NCBI GenBank assembly: GCA_903893445.1
Contig: CAITMG010000044.1
Span: 1-39,999, forward strand
Reading direction: 5' to 3'
Source: Candidatus Uhrbacteria bacterium
GTDB lineage: Bacteria; Patescibacteriota; Patescibacteriia; 2-12-FULL-60-25
DNA: 39,999 bases
This document shows, in pieces, positions 1-11,653 of this stretch. The notes below the pieces were generated by a model. The model was not told the DNA's origin and searched no databases. It saw only the letters and a program-made list of their open reading frames with translations. The first letter of the stretch is position 1. Every line of letters begins with the position of its first letter. Both the position numbers and the translations under genes were made by a program.

Positions 1-420
1 CTCGCACCCCTCTTCATCAACCATTCCGCCCTGTTCGCAGGTCAGTGTGAGCTCTGGATACGCTTTTTGCGTGTGATGTGCCGCTTTTTTGGCAACGCCA
101 TCACCCCCGCCAAGCAGCGTGACCGTTAAATTCTTCGCAGACGCGTATTGCAACAGATGCTCTGCAAGTTCAACACCCGTGAGCCGTTGCGTTTTGATTC
201 CTTTGAGTCGCAGCACGAGCCACAGCCCAAACCCATCCACCGTGCGAATGGTCGCTGATTTCACGATCTCTGCGTACGCGGGATTGCGTTTTGCGGTTAA
301 TAAAATTTCTGGATTCGCCGTGATGATCCAGGTTGGTTCGGTTGCCTTCTCAAGATGAGAAATGATTTGTGACGCGGAAAATCCTTCGATGGGGATGGAG
401 AAGATGCGTCCAGGGTTCAT
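1..420 (-). CDS. WecG/TagA/CpsF family glycosyltransferase, C-terminus cut by window edge
   Basis: Minus-strand reading from ATG at 420 gives MNPGRIFSIPIEGFSASQ...WIITANPEILLTAKRNPAYAEIVKSATIRTVDGFGLWLVLRLKG...LTVTLLGGGDGVAKKAA, matching the TagA/WecG pattern. The ORF is open to the edge; its start overlaps the thpR stop by 4 bp (ATGA). Confidence 0.85.
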   Translation of the reverse strand, partial: MNPGRIFSIPIEGFSASQIISHLEKATEPTWIITANPEILLTAKRNPAYAEIVKSATIRTVDGFGLWLVLRLKGIKTQRLTGVELAEHLLQYASAKNLTVTLLGGGDGVAKKAAHHTQKAYPELTLTCEQGGMVDEEGCE

Positions 421-962
421 GACTGCGGAAAATCAAAACGTTTTAAGGTGGTATATTCCGGACCCGTTCGTCCGACAAGGCTTTTTGCCAGGACGACGTG
501 ATCCGGTGTCCATTCAATGCTCGGCATGCCGTGCTTCCAGGCAAAACGCGTGGAATCGCGGAATGCGCGAAGAATGGAGATGTGTGGTAACCAGGCTTTT
601 GTGTCTAATGTTGGAACAACGTCAGATAATTTGGCGCGCAGATCTTCAATTGATGCGCCAATTTCATCCATCTTTTCGGCTTCGAGGTGAACGGTGAGAT
701 ATCGGTCTTCGGCTGGTGGAAAGCTTTCGAATCCGCGCGCCGTAAATGAAATCTTTGGCGTGCGTTTGGTCCAACCGTCAATAATCGCAGAGATCTCGTC
801 GAGATGACTCTCTGCAACTTCACCCAAAAAGACAAACGTCACATGCCATTGGTTTGGGTCCATTGGCTGATATTCCGTTGGTCGTGTCTCCATCTCGTTC
901 CATGCGGTACGGATGTGTTCTTGGATGTTTTTTGGCACCATCAAACCGACAAATAATCTCAT
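417..962 (-). CDS. thpR: RNA 2',3'-cyclic phosphodiesterase (LigT/ThpR family)
   Basis: MRLFVGLMVPKNIQEHI; two HxT/S motifs, HVTFVFLGE and HISILR, typical of the 2H phosphoesterase family. Confidence 0.88.
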   Translation of the reverse strand: MRLFVGLMVPKNIQEHIRTAWNEMETRPTEYQPMDPNQWHVTFVFLGEVAESHLDEISAIIDGWTKRTPKISFTARGFESFPPAEDRYLTVHLEAEKMDEIGASIEDLRAKLSDVVPTLDTKAWLPHISILRAFRDSTRFAWKHGMPSIEWTPDHVVLAKSLVGRTGPEYTTLKRFDFPQS

Positions 963-970
963 GGTTTTGA

Positions 971-1441
971 TTATACGGGATTCTCGTCGTGAGGCAAATT
1001 TGCCGACGAGGACGTTGGCATATGCGCGTTTTTGCGGTGCTTTTGCGCCACGCGATAGCGTGCGAGTTCGCGTTCGAGTCCTGCGGCTGCGGCCGTGTAG
1101 GCTGTGTCGTCGGTGTGAACGAGATTTTTCATCACATCCTCTGCGCGTTTCTTTGCTTCTTCAATTACGGATAAGTTGAGCTCGTGTCCGCGTTCTGCCG
1201 TATCTGCGAGGACGCGCAACTTGCTGCCGGATTGAATTTCAATAAATCCACCAGACACGGCAATATCTTCCTCCTCATTCCCCTTTCGATAGCGCGCAAC
1301 GCCCGCAACCAACGACGCCACGAGTGGAATGTGGTGTGGAAGAACGGTGATTTCACCGTCCGCCGTCGGCAACGTCACCTCATCAACCTCTTGGCTGAAA
1401 ACGGTTCGCTCCGGCGTGACAAGTTCAAAGTGAATGGGCAT
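971..1441 (-). CDS. atpC: F1Fo ATP synthase subunit epsilon
   Basis: MPIHFELVTPERTVFSQEVDEVTLPTADGEITVLPHHIPLVASL; last gene of the atp order. Confidence 0.95.
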   Translation of the reverse strand: MPIHFELVTPERTVFSQEVDEVTLPTADGEITVLPHHIPLVASLVAGVARYRKGNEEEDIAVSGGFIEIQSGSKLRVLADTAERGHELNLSVIEEAKKRAEDVMKNLVHTDDTAYTAAAAGLERELARYRVAQKHRKNAHMPTSSSANLPHDENPV

Positions 1442-1448
1442 ATGAAAG

Positions 1449-1500
1449 GAGGTAGTAGGCTGTAGGCGGTAGCGAGCTACAACCTACTGCCTACTACCTC
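1449..1500. repeat. Inverted heptamer-repeat hairpin, atpD-atpC spacer
   Basis: GAGGTAGTAGGCTGTAGGCGGTAGC-ga-GCTACAACCTACTGCCTACTACCTC; 25-nt arms with 3 mismatches. Confidence 0.85.
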
Positions 1501-1506
1501 ATTATC

Positions 1507-2970
<1,464 letters not shown>

Positions 2971-2979
2971 TTGGTTTTT

Positions 2980-3885
2980 TTACTCGATCGCTGCTTTCCC
3001 GGCAGAAATTTCCGAAATTTCGCGCGTGATACTGGCCTGTCGAGCTTGGTTATACGTGAATGAGAGATCCTGGAGCATTTCCGACGCGTTTTCCGTTGCG
3101 TTGCGCATGGCCATCATGCGTGCGGAGTGTTCCGAGGCTGATGTCTCGAGCAATGCCTGATAGACCTGCATCTCGAGGAGCCGTGGCAACATGTGATCGA
3201 GGACGGCGTCTGTGGATGGTTCAAAGAGAATGTTCGTTTCGTCTGCTGTTACCCCTGCCTCCTCCGCGATCTCGTTTCGATTGTATTTGAGATCTTTGAT
3301 TTCCTGTTCTGGTGTAATTGGCAGGAGTTGTTTAACCGCCGGCGTCTGTGAGATCGCGCTGCGAAACTCCATGGAGACGAGGAAGACGCGATCGACGTGC
3401 TTGCTCGTAAACTGCGTAAAGGCGAGAGATCCAACTGGCACAGTGCGTTCAAACGAGGGAGCGTTGGAAATAGCTTCGAACGAGGCAAGGATGTCGTATC
3501 CAGCTCGTTTGACCGCTTGCTCAGCGCGTCGTCCGACCGTGACCACATGAATTTTTTCTGTGCGCGTTTTGAGAAACTCGATGGTCTTTTTCAAAATCTG
3601 GCCGTTGAATCCTCCACAGAGACCACGATCTGAAGCGGCGACAATAACCAACGATGCTTTTGGTTTTGTCGCGCCCGTAAATAACGGATGCGATCCCGGA
3701 TCCACCATGGCACGAATGCGCTGAACGAGCGCATTAATGTGCGTGGAGTAATCGCGAGATGCGGTCGTCATCTGCACGGACTTGCGCATTTTTGCGCCAG
3801 CCACAAGCTCCATCGCTTTCGTGATCTTTCGCGTGTTGGCGATGGATTTGATGCGCCGTTTAATGATTTTTGTAGAGACAGCCAT
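2980..3885 (-). CDS. atpG: F1Fo ATP synthase subunit gamma
   Basis: IKRRIKSIANTRKITKAMELVAGAKMRK start and ASEHSARMMAMRNATENASEMLQDLSFTYNQARQASITREISEI end are diagnostic. Confidence 0.98.
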   Translation of the reverse strand: MAVSTKIIKRRIKSIANTRKITKAMELVAGAKMRKSVQMTTASRDYSTHINALVQRIRAMVDPGSHPLFTGATKPKASLVIVAASDRGLCGGFNGQILKKTIEFLKTRTEKIHVVTVGRRAEQAVKRAGYDILASFEAISNAPSFERTVPVGSLAFTQFTSKHVDRVFLVSMEFRSAISQTPAVKQLLPITPEQEIKDLKYNRNEIAEEAGVTADETNILFEPSTDAVLDHMLPRLLEMQVYQALLETSASEHSARMMAMRNATENASEMLQDLSFTYNQARQASITREISEISAGKAAIE

Positions 3886-3897
3886 GAATGTGGGGAA

Positions 3898-3951
3898 GGC
3901 TGTAGACTGTAGGCTGTAGCTCGAACATCGCTGCTGCCTACTGCCTACTGC

Positions 3952-3954
<3 letters not shown>
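3898..3954. repeat. Degenerate inverted heptamer repeats, atpA-atpG spacer
   Basis: GGCTGTAGACTGTAGGCTGTAG ... CTGCCTACTGCCTACTGCC. Confidence 0.75.
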
Positions 3955-5481
<1,527 letters not shown>

Positions 5482-5492
5482 ATGTGTTGAGA

Positions 5493-5534
5493 TAGGCGGT
5501 AGACAGTAGGCAGTAGCTGGTAGCTAGTAGCTGG
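5493..5534. repeat. Direct heptamer-repeat array, atpH-atpA spacer
   Basis: Consecutive 7-mers reading GTAGACA GTAGGCA GTAGCTG GTAGCTA GTAGCTG. Confidence 0.8.
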
Positions 5535-5537
5535 CGC

Positions 5538-6077
5538 TTAAGTTGTGATCACCTGTTTAAGACGATTAATCTTTCCTTTGACGCTGTTGTCGATCCGTTT
5601 TCCTCCGACATCTGCGATGAGTCCGCCGAGGATGGCTGGATCAACCTGTTCTCGAATCTGGAGGGTTCCACCAAAGGTTTTTGTCAGATTGTTTGTGATG
5701 TCCTTTCGTTCTGCCTCTGTGAGTTCAATCGCTGAGGTGATTGTTGCTTCTACATATCCGGAGGTTCGTTGTGCGACCGCGAGTGCGCTTTGGAGAAACG
5801 CGTCGATCAAGTGGAGAAGGTCACGTTTTTGAAGAGCAAGGAGCGCATTGACGACGTACGGATGAACGTTTCCATTGAGAGCCTTGGTGATGGCGTCGCG
5901 TCGTGTTTCGATTGGTACGGTTGTTTCTGCCAAGGATGAGATGAGATGCGTTTCGATGGAAAATGAATCCGTCACGGTCCGCAAATCTTTGAGCACCTGC
6001 GGGACGACGTTCTCTTGCTGAGCTGTTTCGACCAATGCTCGCGCAAGGTCTCGGATATCACGCGGAAGAGTGGCCAT
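5538..6077 (-). CDS. atpH: F1Fo ATP synthase subunit delta
   Basis: Position between atpF and atpA; C-terminal LQIREQVDPAILGGLIADVGGKRIDNSVKGKINRLKQ typical of OSCP/delta. Confidence 0.93.
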   Translation of the reverse strand: MATLPRDIRDLARALVETAQQENVVPQVLKDLRTVTDSFSIETHLISSLAETTVPIETRRDAITKALNGNVHPYVVNALLALQKRDLLHLIDAFLQSALAVAQRTSGYVEATITSAIELTEAERKDITNNLTKTFGGTLQIREQVDPAILGGLIADVGGKRIDNSVKGKINRLKQVITT

Positions 6078-6080
6078 AGA

Positions 6081-6596
6081 TTAAGAACCGGACAAATCGC
6101 TGACCGCTTTTTCAACCAATGTTTTGCGATCTTTGTCGTTGATACCGCTGGCGACTTTTTCCGTGGCTAATGCAACCAAATTGCCAATTTCACCTTTCAA
6201 GCTTTCAAATGCCGCAAGTTTTTCGCCCTTGATACGCTCCTTGGCCTCTTCAACGGCTGTTTCGATTTCTTTTTTGGCGAGCGTCATCTTTTCCGCACGG
6301 ATTGCTTCGGCTTTAGCGCGCGTTTCTTCGATCAACGCATGCGCTTCGGCACGCGCATCGCTCACGATGCGATCTTTCTCTGCCTGCGCATCCACAAGCG
6401 CAGATTCTGCGCGTTTTGCGTTGGCGAGACCATCCGCAATATCTTTGGCGCGCTTATCCATGATCTTGAGGAGTGGCGTATAGACCCACTTCCACATCAC
6501 AACAAGCACAATGCTAAAGTTGATCAGCTGTGCGACAAAATACGTGGCGTTGATGCCAAGGGAAGCAAGGAGTCCGACGGATGCGGGTTCGGTCAT
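6081..6596 (-). CDS. atpF: F1Fo ATP synthase subunit b
   Basis: N-terminal TM helix followed by a long charged coiled coil (ALIEETRAKAEAIRAEKMTLAKKEIETAVEEAKERIKGEK); operon position. Confidence 0.93.
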   Translation of the reverse strand: MTEPASVGLLASLGINATYFVAQLINFSIVLVVMWKWVYTPLLKIMDKRAKDIADGLANAKRAESALVDAQAEKDRIVSDARAEAHALIEETRAKAEAIRAEKMTLAKKEIETAVEEAKERIKGEKLAAFESLKGEIGNLVALATEKVASGINDKDRKTLVEKAVSDLSGS

Positions 6597-6611
6597 ATGT
6601 TGAGGAAAGTT

Positions 6612-6634
6612 GTAGGGGCAGGGTTTCCCTGCCC
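6612..6634. repeat. GTAGGGGC-type palindrome, atpE-atpF spacer
   Basis: GTAGGGGCAGGGtttCCCTGCCC. Confidence 0.8.
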
Positions 6635-6699
6635 TGAACAGTGGAATTCACGGTTCGAGGTGTTCCGCCTTCGAAAAGACGGAACCGTCAAAACGTGGA

Positions 6700-6918
6700 T
6701 TACAACGTGAAGACGACGACGAGCGAGTAAATAGCGATAGCTTCGGCGAAAGCGGCACCGAGAAGCATCGGGACAAAGAGTTTGTCCGCGGATTCTGGGT
6801 TGCGACCGATGGCTTCCATCGCTTTGGCGACGATCTTGCCGATGGCGAATGCCGGAAGGGCACCACCGAGGGCCATGGTCATGCCTTTCGCGAGGAGTTT
6901 CATGGATTCTGCGTCCAT
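6700..6918 (-). CDS. atpE: F1Fo ATP synthase subunit c
   Basis: 72 aa, two TM helices, MEAIGRNPESADKL loop and MLLGAAFAEAIAIYSLVV with the acidic residue. Confidence 0.95.
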   Translation of the reverse strand: MDAESMKLLAKGMTMALGGALPAFAIGKIVAKAMEAIGRNPESADKLFVPMLLGAAFAEAIAIYSLVVVFTL

Positions 6919-7002
6919 AGTGTTCTGTATTCAGGTTTGGTCGACGGGGAAAAAGGTTTTTTTCGTCGCCTCGACTGAGTGAGTGAGTTAGGACGAGCAC
7001 AT

Positions 7003-7047
7003 GGCTCGTTCCGTTGCGCAATCATTGATAGCGAAACGGAACGAACC
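7003..7047. repeat. Intercistronic hairpin between atpB and atpE
   Basis: GGCTCGTTCCGTT (7003-7015) pairs with AACGGAACGAACC (7035-7047); 13 bp with one mismatch (G-U in one strand's RNA). Confidence 0.75.
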
Positions 7048-7052
7048 GCGTA

Positions 7053-7892
7053 CTAGGCGTGCGCGGGTGCGTGTTCGGCGTCGTGATGTTCCGCATGCTC
7101 CCCTTCACCGTGTGGCGGTGAGGACATGATTGTGAGATACACCAGCGTTAACATGGCAAAAACCGTTGCTTGGACGATTCCGACAATGATTTCCATCGCC
7201 ATAAACGGCAATGGAACGAAAAATGCGACAAGCGACGAGATCACGGTCATCAAAACTTCGCCAGCAAAGACATTCCCGAATAAACGAAGAGACAAAGAAA
7301 CGACTTTTGCAGCTTCCGAGAATAATTCGATAAATCCGACAAGGAATTCGATCAACGCGACGAGAATCTTCATCGGATTGAGCGTCTTGAGTGCCTTCCA
7401 GATGGTTCCGAGTTGGATAAACTTGTTCCAATGCGTAAAAAATCCCAGACTCACCATGCCGATGAGATGCGATGACAAGACAGAGATCAACGCCATGGCG
7501 AGTGTGAGGTTCAGGTCACTCGAAGCCGGTCGAAACAATGGAACGAGCTCGCGATGACCTTCAATTGTCTGCCACACACCAATCGAACCCGTACCTGGCA
7601 ATAATCCCATCCAGTTTGAAAGCAAAATAAAGAAAAACAATGTGCCAACGATCGGTAAAAAACGCTTGGACTTTTCGCGGCTTCCGGTGACCTGATCAAA
7701 ATATCCAAATAGGAATTCCAAGGCGGCTTCAAAGGCATTTTGCAATTTTCCCGGGATCACGGACATGCTGGCCCGCAACGCTCCGGCAAAAATGACAAAC
7801 GCGATCATCAAGATCGTTGAATTGACCAACGCATTGGTGAAGACGAAGCCTCCAATGGAGAAAACCGGCTCTGCGGCGATAGGGATGTTCAT
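7053..7892 (-). CDS. atpB: F1Fo ATP synthase subunit a
   Basis: FIELFSEAAKVVSLSLRLFGNVFAGEVLMTVISSL and IVGIVQATVFAMLTLVYLT are subunit a signatures. Confidence 0.97.
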   Translation of the reverse strand: MNIPIAAEPVFSIGGFVFTNALVNSTILMIAFVIFAGALRASMSVIPGKLQNAFEAALEFLFGYFDQVTGSREKSKRFLPIVGTLFFFILLSNWMGLLPGTGSIGVWQTIEGHRELVPLFRPASSDLNLTLAMALISVLSSHLIGMVSLGFFTHWNKFIQLGTIWKALKTLNPMKILVALIEFLVGFIELFSEAAKVVSLSLRLFGNVFAGEVLMTVISSLVAFFVPLPFMAMEIIVGIVQATVFAMLTLVYLTIMSSPPHGEGEHAEHHDAEHAPAHA

Positions 7893-8122
7893 GGCGTGGA
7901 ATTTTTCATTTCGTCAGCGGCTTTTTTCGCTTTTCGGTAGACAAGTGCGCCGGATGTGGCGATGGCGAGGATAAAGCCAATCACTGTCAACCAAGGCGTT
8001 AAATGCCATTTTTGGTCCAATGTGCGTCCGGCCCAGGCAAAAAAGACAGCTGGAACAGCCACGGAGATAAACACATCCGTGACAAACCCAACGGCCCGCA
8101 ATTTTGACATTGGAACTGACAT
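7889..8122 (-). CDS. AtpI/AtpZ-like small ATP synthase-associated membrane protein
   Basis: Two TM segments, first position in the operon, 4-bp overlap with atpB. Confidence 0.7.
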   Translation of the reverse strand: MSVPMSKLRAVGFVTDVFISVAVPAVFFAWAGRTLDQKWHLTPWLTVIGFILAIATSGALVYRKAKKAADEMKNSTP

Positions 8123-8137
8123 GAAAAAGACGCCCGC

Positions 8138-8166
8138 AGTGTATGTGAAATTGGTCGCAAGGTCAA
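8138..8166 (-). promoter_or_regulatory. Candidate atp operon promoter
   Basis: Minus strand TTGACC-N17-TACACT; -10 ends 15 nt before the ATG at 8122. Confidence 0.6.
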
Positions 8167-8180
8167 TGGGGATGAAAAAA

Positions 8181-9029
8181 TCAGATTCTAAAAAGCCTCT
8201 TTGCGTTCTCCGTCGTCACCCTCGCGACATCTTCCAGCGTCATTCCTCGCAATTCTGCGATTTTTTGGGCAACAAATTCAACGTATGATGGTTCGTTTTG
8301 TTCTCCACGGTGCGGGATGGGTGTGAGCCAGGGCGCGTCTGTCTCGACAAGCATCTGCTCGATCGGCATTCGTTCGATGACGCGATGGATGTGCGTTTCC
8401 GGGTCTTGGGTCTTTTTGGGTGGAAACGTGATGATGCCTCCAAAGGCGAGATACAATCCAAGGTCAAGTAATGGCTTAGCTTCTTCCCACGTGCCGGTAA
8501 AGCAGTGGACGACGCCGCGGATCTGAGAGGCCGTAGGCGGTAGGCTGTAGCTTTTGAGGATTTCTGCTAAACGAGGAAGAGCTTCGCGGCAATGAATGAC
8601 CAACGGTTTATCGAGGCGCAACGCCAGTTCAATGTGTTCTCGAAACGCTTTTTCTTGCATCTGTTTTGCTTCGTCGATATTTCGTTCCGGATCGATGCGA
8701 AAAAAATCTAATCCCGTCTCCCCAATTCCCACCACTTTTTTGGATGATGCGGCAATGTCCGCAATGGTTTGTGCATCGTAGTCATCAATCTCGCCCTCGG
8801 ATTCATCATGAAACGAACTCGTGAGATGTTCTGGATGATGACCAACGGTTGCGAAGATATTCTCATGCGCTTCGGCAAACGCAATGGCTTCGCGTGAGGT
8901 CTTTGCGGATGTACCAACCGTGATTCCCCAAATATCTTTTTCCTTCATGCGCAACAGCGCCGCATCACGCTGATCAGGCGTGTATGAGGGAAAATGAAGA
9001 TGACAATGCGTGTCGATGAGAAATGGCAT
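8181..9029 (-). CDS. tatD: TatD family metal-dependent hydrolase
   Basis: MPFLIDTHCHLHF start (M16 of the ORF track), GIGETGLDFF, VIHCREA, VVHCFTG, LVETDAPWLTP. Confidence 0.93.
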   Translation of the reverse strand: MPFLIDTHCHLHFPSYTPDQRDAALLRMKEKDIWGITVGTSAKTSREAIAFAEAHENIFATVGHHPEHLTSSFHDESEGEIDDYDAQTIADIAASSKKVVGIGETGLDFFRIDPERNIDEAKQMQEKAFREHIELALRLDKPLVIHCREALPRLAEILKSYSLPPTASQIRGVVHCFTGTWEEAKPLLDLGLYLAFGGIITFPPKKTQDPETHIHRVIERMPIEQMLVETDAPWLTPIPHRGEQNEPSYVEFVAQKIAELRGMTLEDVARVTTENAKRLFRI

Positions 9030-9505
9030 TACAGCAAAATTCCGAGAACAGTTTGAAAGGTGTGCAAGATCCACATGGCGACGGCAGATGCGGTTAACAG
9101 GGCAACGACGCTTGGGATGAGTTTAAACGTCACCACGAGCCAAATGGCGGCTCCCATCATCATGAAACCTTCGAGGAGACCAAGGATCGCGCCAAGCAAC
9201 GCGTTGATGGATTTGAGAAACGGAATAAACGACAACACTTTGTACACGCCATCAACGATCTTAAAGGCAAACCCGACCAAACGCGTCGCGACGAGGAAGA
9301 TGAGAATGAACGCAATCAAGCGCGCCCAACCGGCTGGCATGAACGGCGACAAAAAAGCCGAGAGCTGCAACGACCACATGCGCCCAGCAATAATGCCAAG
9401 CACCGCACCGACGAGTCGACCTAATGTTTGAACAAATCCATCTTTTAACCCCGCACCAAGAAAGCCGAGGAGAATGAGTGCAAGAACAATGTTTGTGAGA
9501 AGCAT
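9029..9505 (-). CDS. CvpA family membrane protein
   Basis: NIVLALILLGFLGAGLKDGFVQTLGRLVGAVLGIIAG, multiple TM helices. Confidence 0.8.
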   Translation of the reverse strand: MLLTNIVLALILLGFLGAGLKDGFVQTLGRLVGAVLGIIAGRMWSLQLSAFLSPFMPAGWARLIAFILIFLVATRLVGFAFKIVDGVYKVLSFIPFLKSINALLGAILGLLEGFMMMGAAIWLVVTFKLIPSVVALLTASAVAMWILHTFQTVLGILL

Positions 9506-9508
9506 AGA

Positions 9509-10201
9509 TTATTTTTTGAGTTTTGGTTTTGGTCCGGTGATGACAACAAATTCACCTTTTTCGCTGGTCGCGCGAATCCGATCACGCACTTCCATTGCTG
9601 TGCCGCGATATAAGGTCTCGTGCATCTTGGTGAGTTCGCGTCCGACAAAGAGAAGTCGCTCCGGTTCAAGTGTCTCGGCAAGTGCATCGAGCGTCTTATC
9701 AATGCGATGCGTTGATTCCAAAAAAACGGTCGGCTCTTTGCGTTCGCTGAGTTCGTTGAAAAATGTTTGGCGGCCTTTTTTATGTGGCGCAAATCCAAGA
9801 TAGACAAAATGTTCCATCGGGAATCCACAGACGGACATCGCCGTCGTGAGTGCCGAGGCGCCTGGAATCGGAATAATCGAAATGCCCGCTTCAAATGCGG
9901 CTTCGGCGAGTACGCCACCGGGGTCGTTGACGTTTGGTGTTCCCGCATCGGACACGTAGGCGACGTTTGTCCCCTGTTTGATGCGATCGATGATTTTCAC
10001 AATATCCTTCTCAACGGAATGAACATGAATCGTTGAGAGTGACTTTTGAATATTGTGACCAGCAAGAAGCTTTGAGGTGACGCGCGTGTCTTCGCAGACG
10101 ATCAAATCGCACGCCTTGAGCGTCTCAAGTGCACGAAGTGTGATGTCGGAGAGATTTCCGATCGGGGTTGCCACAAAGGCAAGTGTTCCAGGCATACCCA
10201 T
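9509..10201 (-). CDS. rsmI: 16S rRNA (cytidine(1402)-2'-O)-methyltransferase
   Basis: GTLAFVATPIGNLSDITLRALETLKACDLIVCEDTRVTSKLL; VAYVSDAGTPNVNDPG. Start may be internal (M4). Confidence 0.95.
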   Translation of the reverse strand: MGMPGTLAFVATPIGNLSDITLRALETLKACDLIVCEDTRVTSKLLAGHNIQKSLSTIHVHSVEKDIVKIIDRIKQGTNVAYVSDAGTPNVNDPGGVLAEAAFEAGISIIPIPGASALTTAMSVCGFPMEHFVYLGFAPHKKGRQTFFNELSERKEPTVFLESTHRIDKTLDALAETLEPERLLFVGRELTKMHETLYRGTAMEVRDRIRATSEKGEFVVITGPKPKLKK

Positions 10202-10261
10202 AGTTTTCCAGAAAAATCGCTTTTCGTCACGTCCTGCGTCGTGCTAAAATGTTTTGAACGT

Positions 10262-10993
10262 ATGAAAAAGACCTCTTCGCTGTTTGTGATTGGTGCGATT
10301 GCCACACTTTCTATTTTTGGTGCGGGATGCGGAAAAAGCTCCACACCGGCAACGCCTACACCCACAAAACAAGCACCAACAGCGACAAAAACACCGACAC
10401 CGGTCACCAAGCCGTCGTCCAATCCAGCGGTGATCACGTTTGGCACGGATAACGTCGCCAACACCACGGTCAACAACGAACTGACCCAGATTTTAAAAAA
10501 CTTCGCGCAGACCAAATCGTTTCGCACATCCTTTTCTCTTCCATCAAGTCAGGGCAACGTTTCCACGACCATGGAGTTTCTCCGCCCAAATCGCTTTCGC
10601 GGCATGATGAACATCGGCTCACTCAACACCGAGATTATTGTTGTTGACGCGAACGTCTACATGCGTACCACCGGATCTGCGTGGACAGATCTCTCGAATA
10701 CAGATACGGCAAAACCGGTGACGGATACACTCAAGAATGCGATGGGTGGAACCAACAGCATCGATAAACTCATCGTTGATCCCAATACGGTCGTCAAAAA
10801 GGAACAAGACACCGCACGCAACTGCATGCAATACAACGCCGTCGTGCGAACGCCACAAGGCACACCAGCCACGCTCAATATTTGTGCGGTTGATAACCTC
10901 CCAAAGTACGTCGATGTGACATCGGATAGCGGCCGCCTCACATTTCAATACTACGATTACGATGCGCTCTTCCTGATCGAAAAACCGATGTAG
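10262..10993 (+). CDS. Secreted lipoprotein, possibly LppX/LolA-like
   Basis: MKKTSSLFVIGAIATLSIFGAGCGKSS: signal peptide with lipobox, then a Pro/Thr linker. TGC-TAAAAT extended -10 at 10242-10250 places the start at 10262 rather than 10241. Confidence 0.75.
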   Translation: MKKTSSLFVIGAIATLSIFGAGCGKSSTPATPTPTKQAPTATKTPTPVTKPSSNPAVITFGTDNVANTTVNNELTQILKNFAQTKSFRTSFSLPSSQGNVSTTMEFLRPNRFRGMMNIGSLNTEIIVVDANVYMRTTGSAWTDLSNTDTAKPVTDTLKNAMGGTNSIDKLIVDPNTVVKKEQDTARNCMQYNAVVRTPQGTPATLNICAVDNLPKYVDVTSDSGRLTFQYYDYDALFLIEKPM

Positions 10994-10995
10994 GT

Positions 10996-11610
10996 ATGAT
11001 GGAACGTCGCTCAACAATTCCAGAGGACACATGGAAGCAGAGCGTTCTCCGTGACGTTGAACGCGTTCAACAAATACCGGAACAGTTTTTTCAACGAGGA
11101 CCTGTCGTAAAAATTATTGATGCAAAAGGCCGCCCTATTCAATGCGAATCATTTCTTTTAGATCTTCATGCGGCTGCAGAGGCTGGAATTGAAGATCTGA
11201 TCGATGATCCAACATCGGGTGATGAACGAGCCTTCTTGATCGCACGTGATGCCTCCGGAAACATTCTTGGTACAAGAATCACAAAGCTCTATGTTTCAAC
11301 TTCACGCATTCTTGCGTACTCGGAAATTAAAGTCGTCGAGAAAGGCAAAGGATATGCCGCTCCCATCGAAGAAGGCTTTCAGCAGCAACTTCAGCGCATC
11401 GCTAACACAAAACATGTCCCTGTAGCTTGGAAAATCACGAACGAGAATCTCGCCGTTCTTGAACACTACAAACAGAGCTTTCAACCAGATCCGCGCATCT
11501 TGAAGCAAATGGAGCTGGAACAGCAACGTTGGCTGGCTTTATACGGACCAAGCGGCAAGTTGGGTATTACGAATAACGAAAAAGTTTTTACCCCAAAAGC
11601 GGTCGTATAG
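10996..11610 (+). CDS. Putative GNAT-type acyltransferase
   Basis: [56 protein letters not shown] resembles a GNAT core. Confidence 0.5.
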   Translation: MMERRSTIPEDTWKQSVLRDVERVQQIPEQFFQRGPVVKIIDAKGRPIQCESFLLDLHAAAEAGIEDLIDDPTSGDERAFLIARDASGNILGTRITKLYVSTSRILAYSEIKVVEKGKGYAAPIEEGFQQQLQRIANTKHVPVAWKITNENLAVLEHYKQSFQPDPRILKQMELEQQRWLALYGPSGKLGITNNEKVFTPKAVV

Positions 11611-11614
11611 GGTT

Positions 11615-11648
11615 TTGACTTTTAGCAGTCGTGTGTGTAGACTGCTAA
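11615..11648 (+). promoter_or_regulatory. clpB promoter with variant CIRCE operator
   Basis: TTGACT (11615-11620) N17 TAGACT (11638-11643). TTAGCAGTC (11622-11630)-N9-GACTGCTAA (11640-11648) is a perfect inverted repeat. Confidence 0.9.
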
Positions 11649-11653
11649 TTGTT

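Noticed and set aside
1443-1453. AAAGGAGG near the atpC start as a Shine-Dalgarno
   Set aside because: It is on the plus strand; atpC is on the minus strand, where it reads CCTCCTTT.
10996-11610. Possible antitoxin/phage gene
   Set aside because: Sequence reads more like a GNAT-type enzyme and there is no partner gene.
11615-11653. ClpB N-terminal extension [13 protein letters not shown] given in the ORF track
   Set aside because: These codons overlap the -35, CIRCE and -10; conserved ClpB begins at [13 protein letters not shown].
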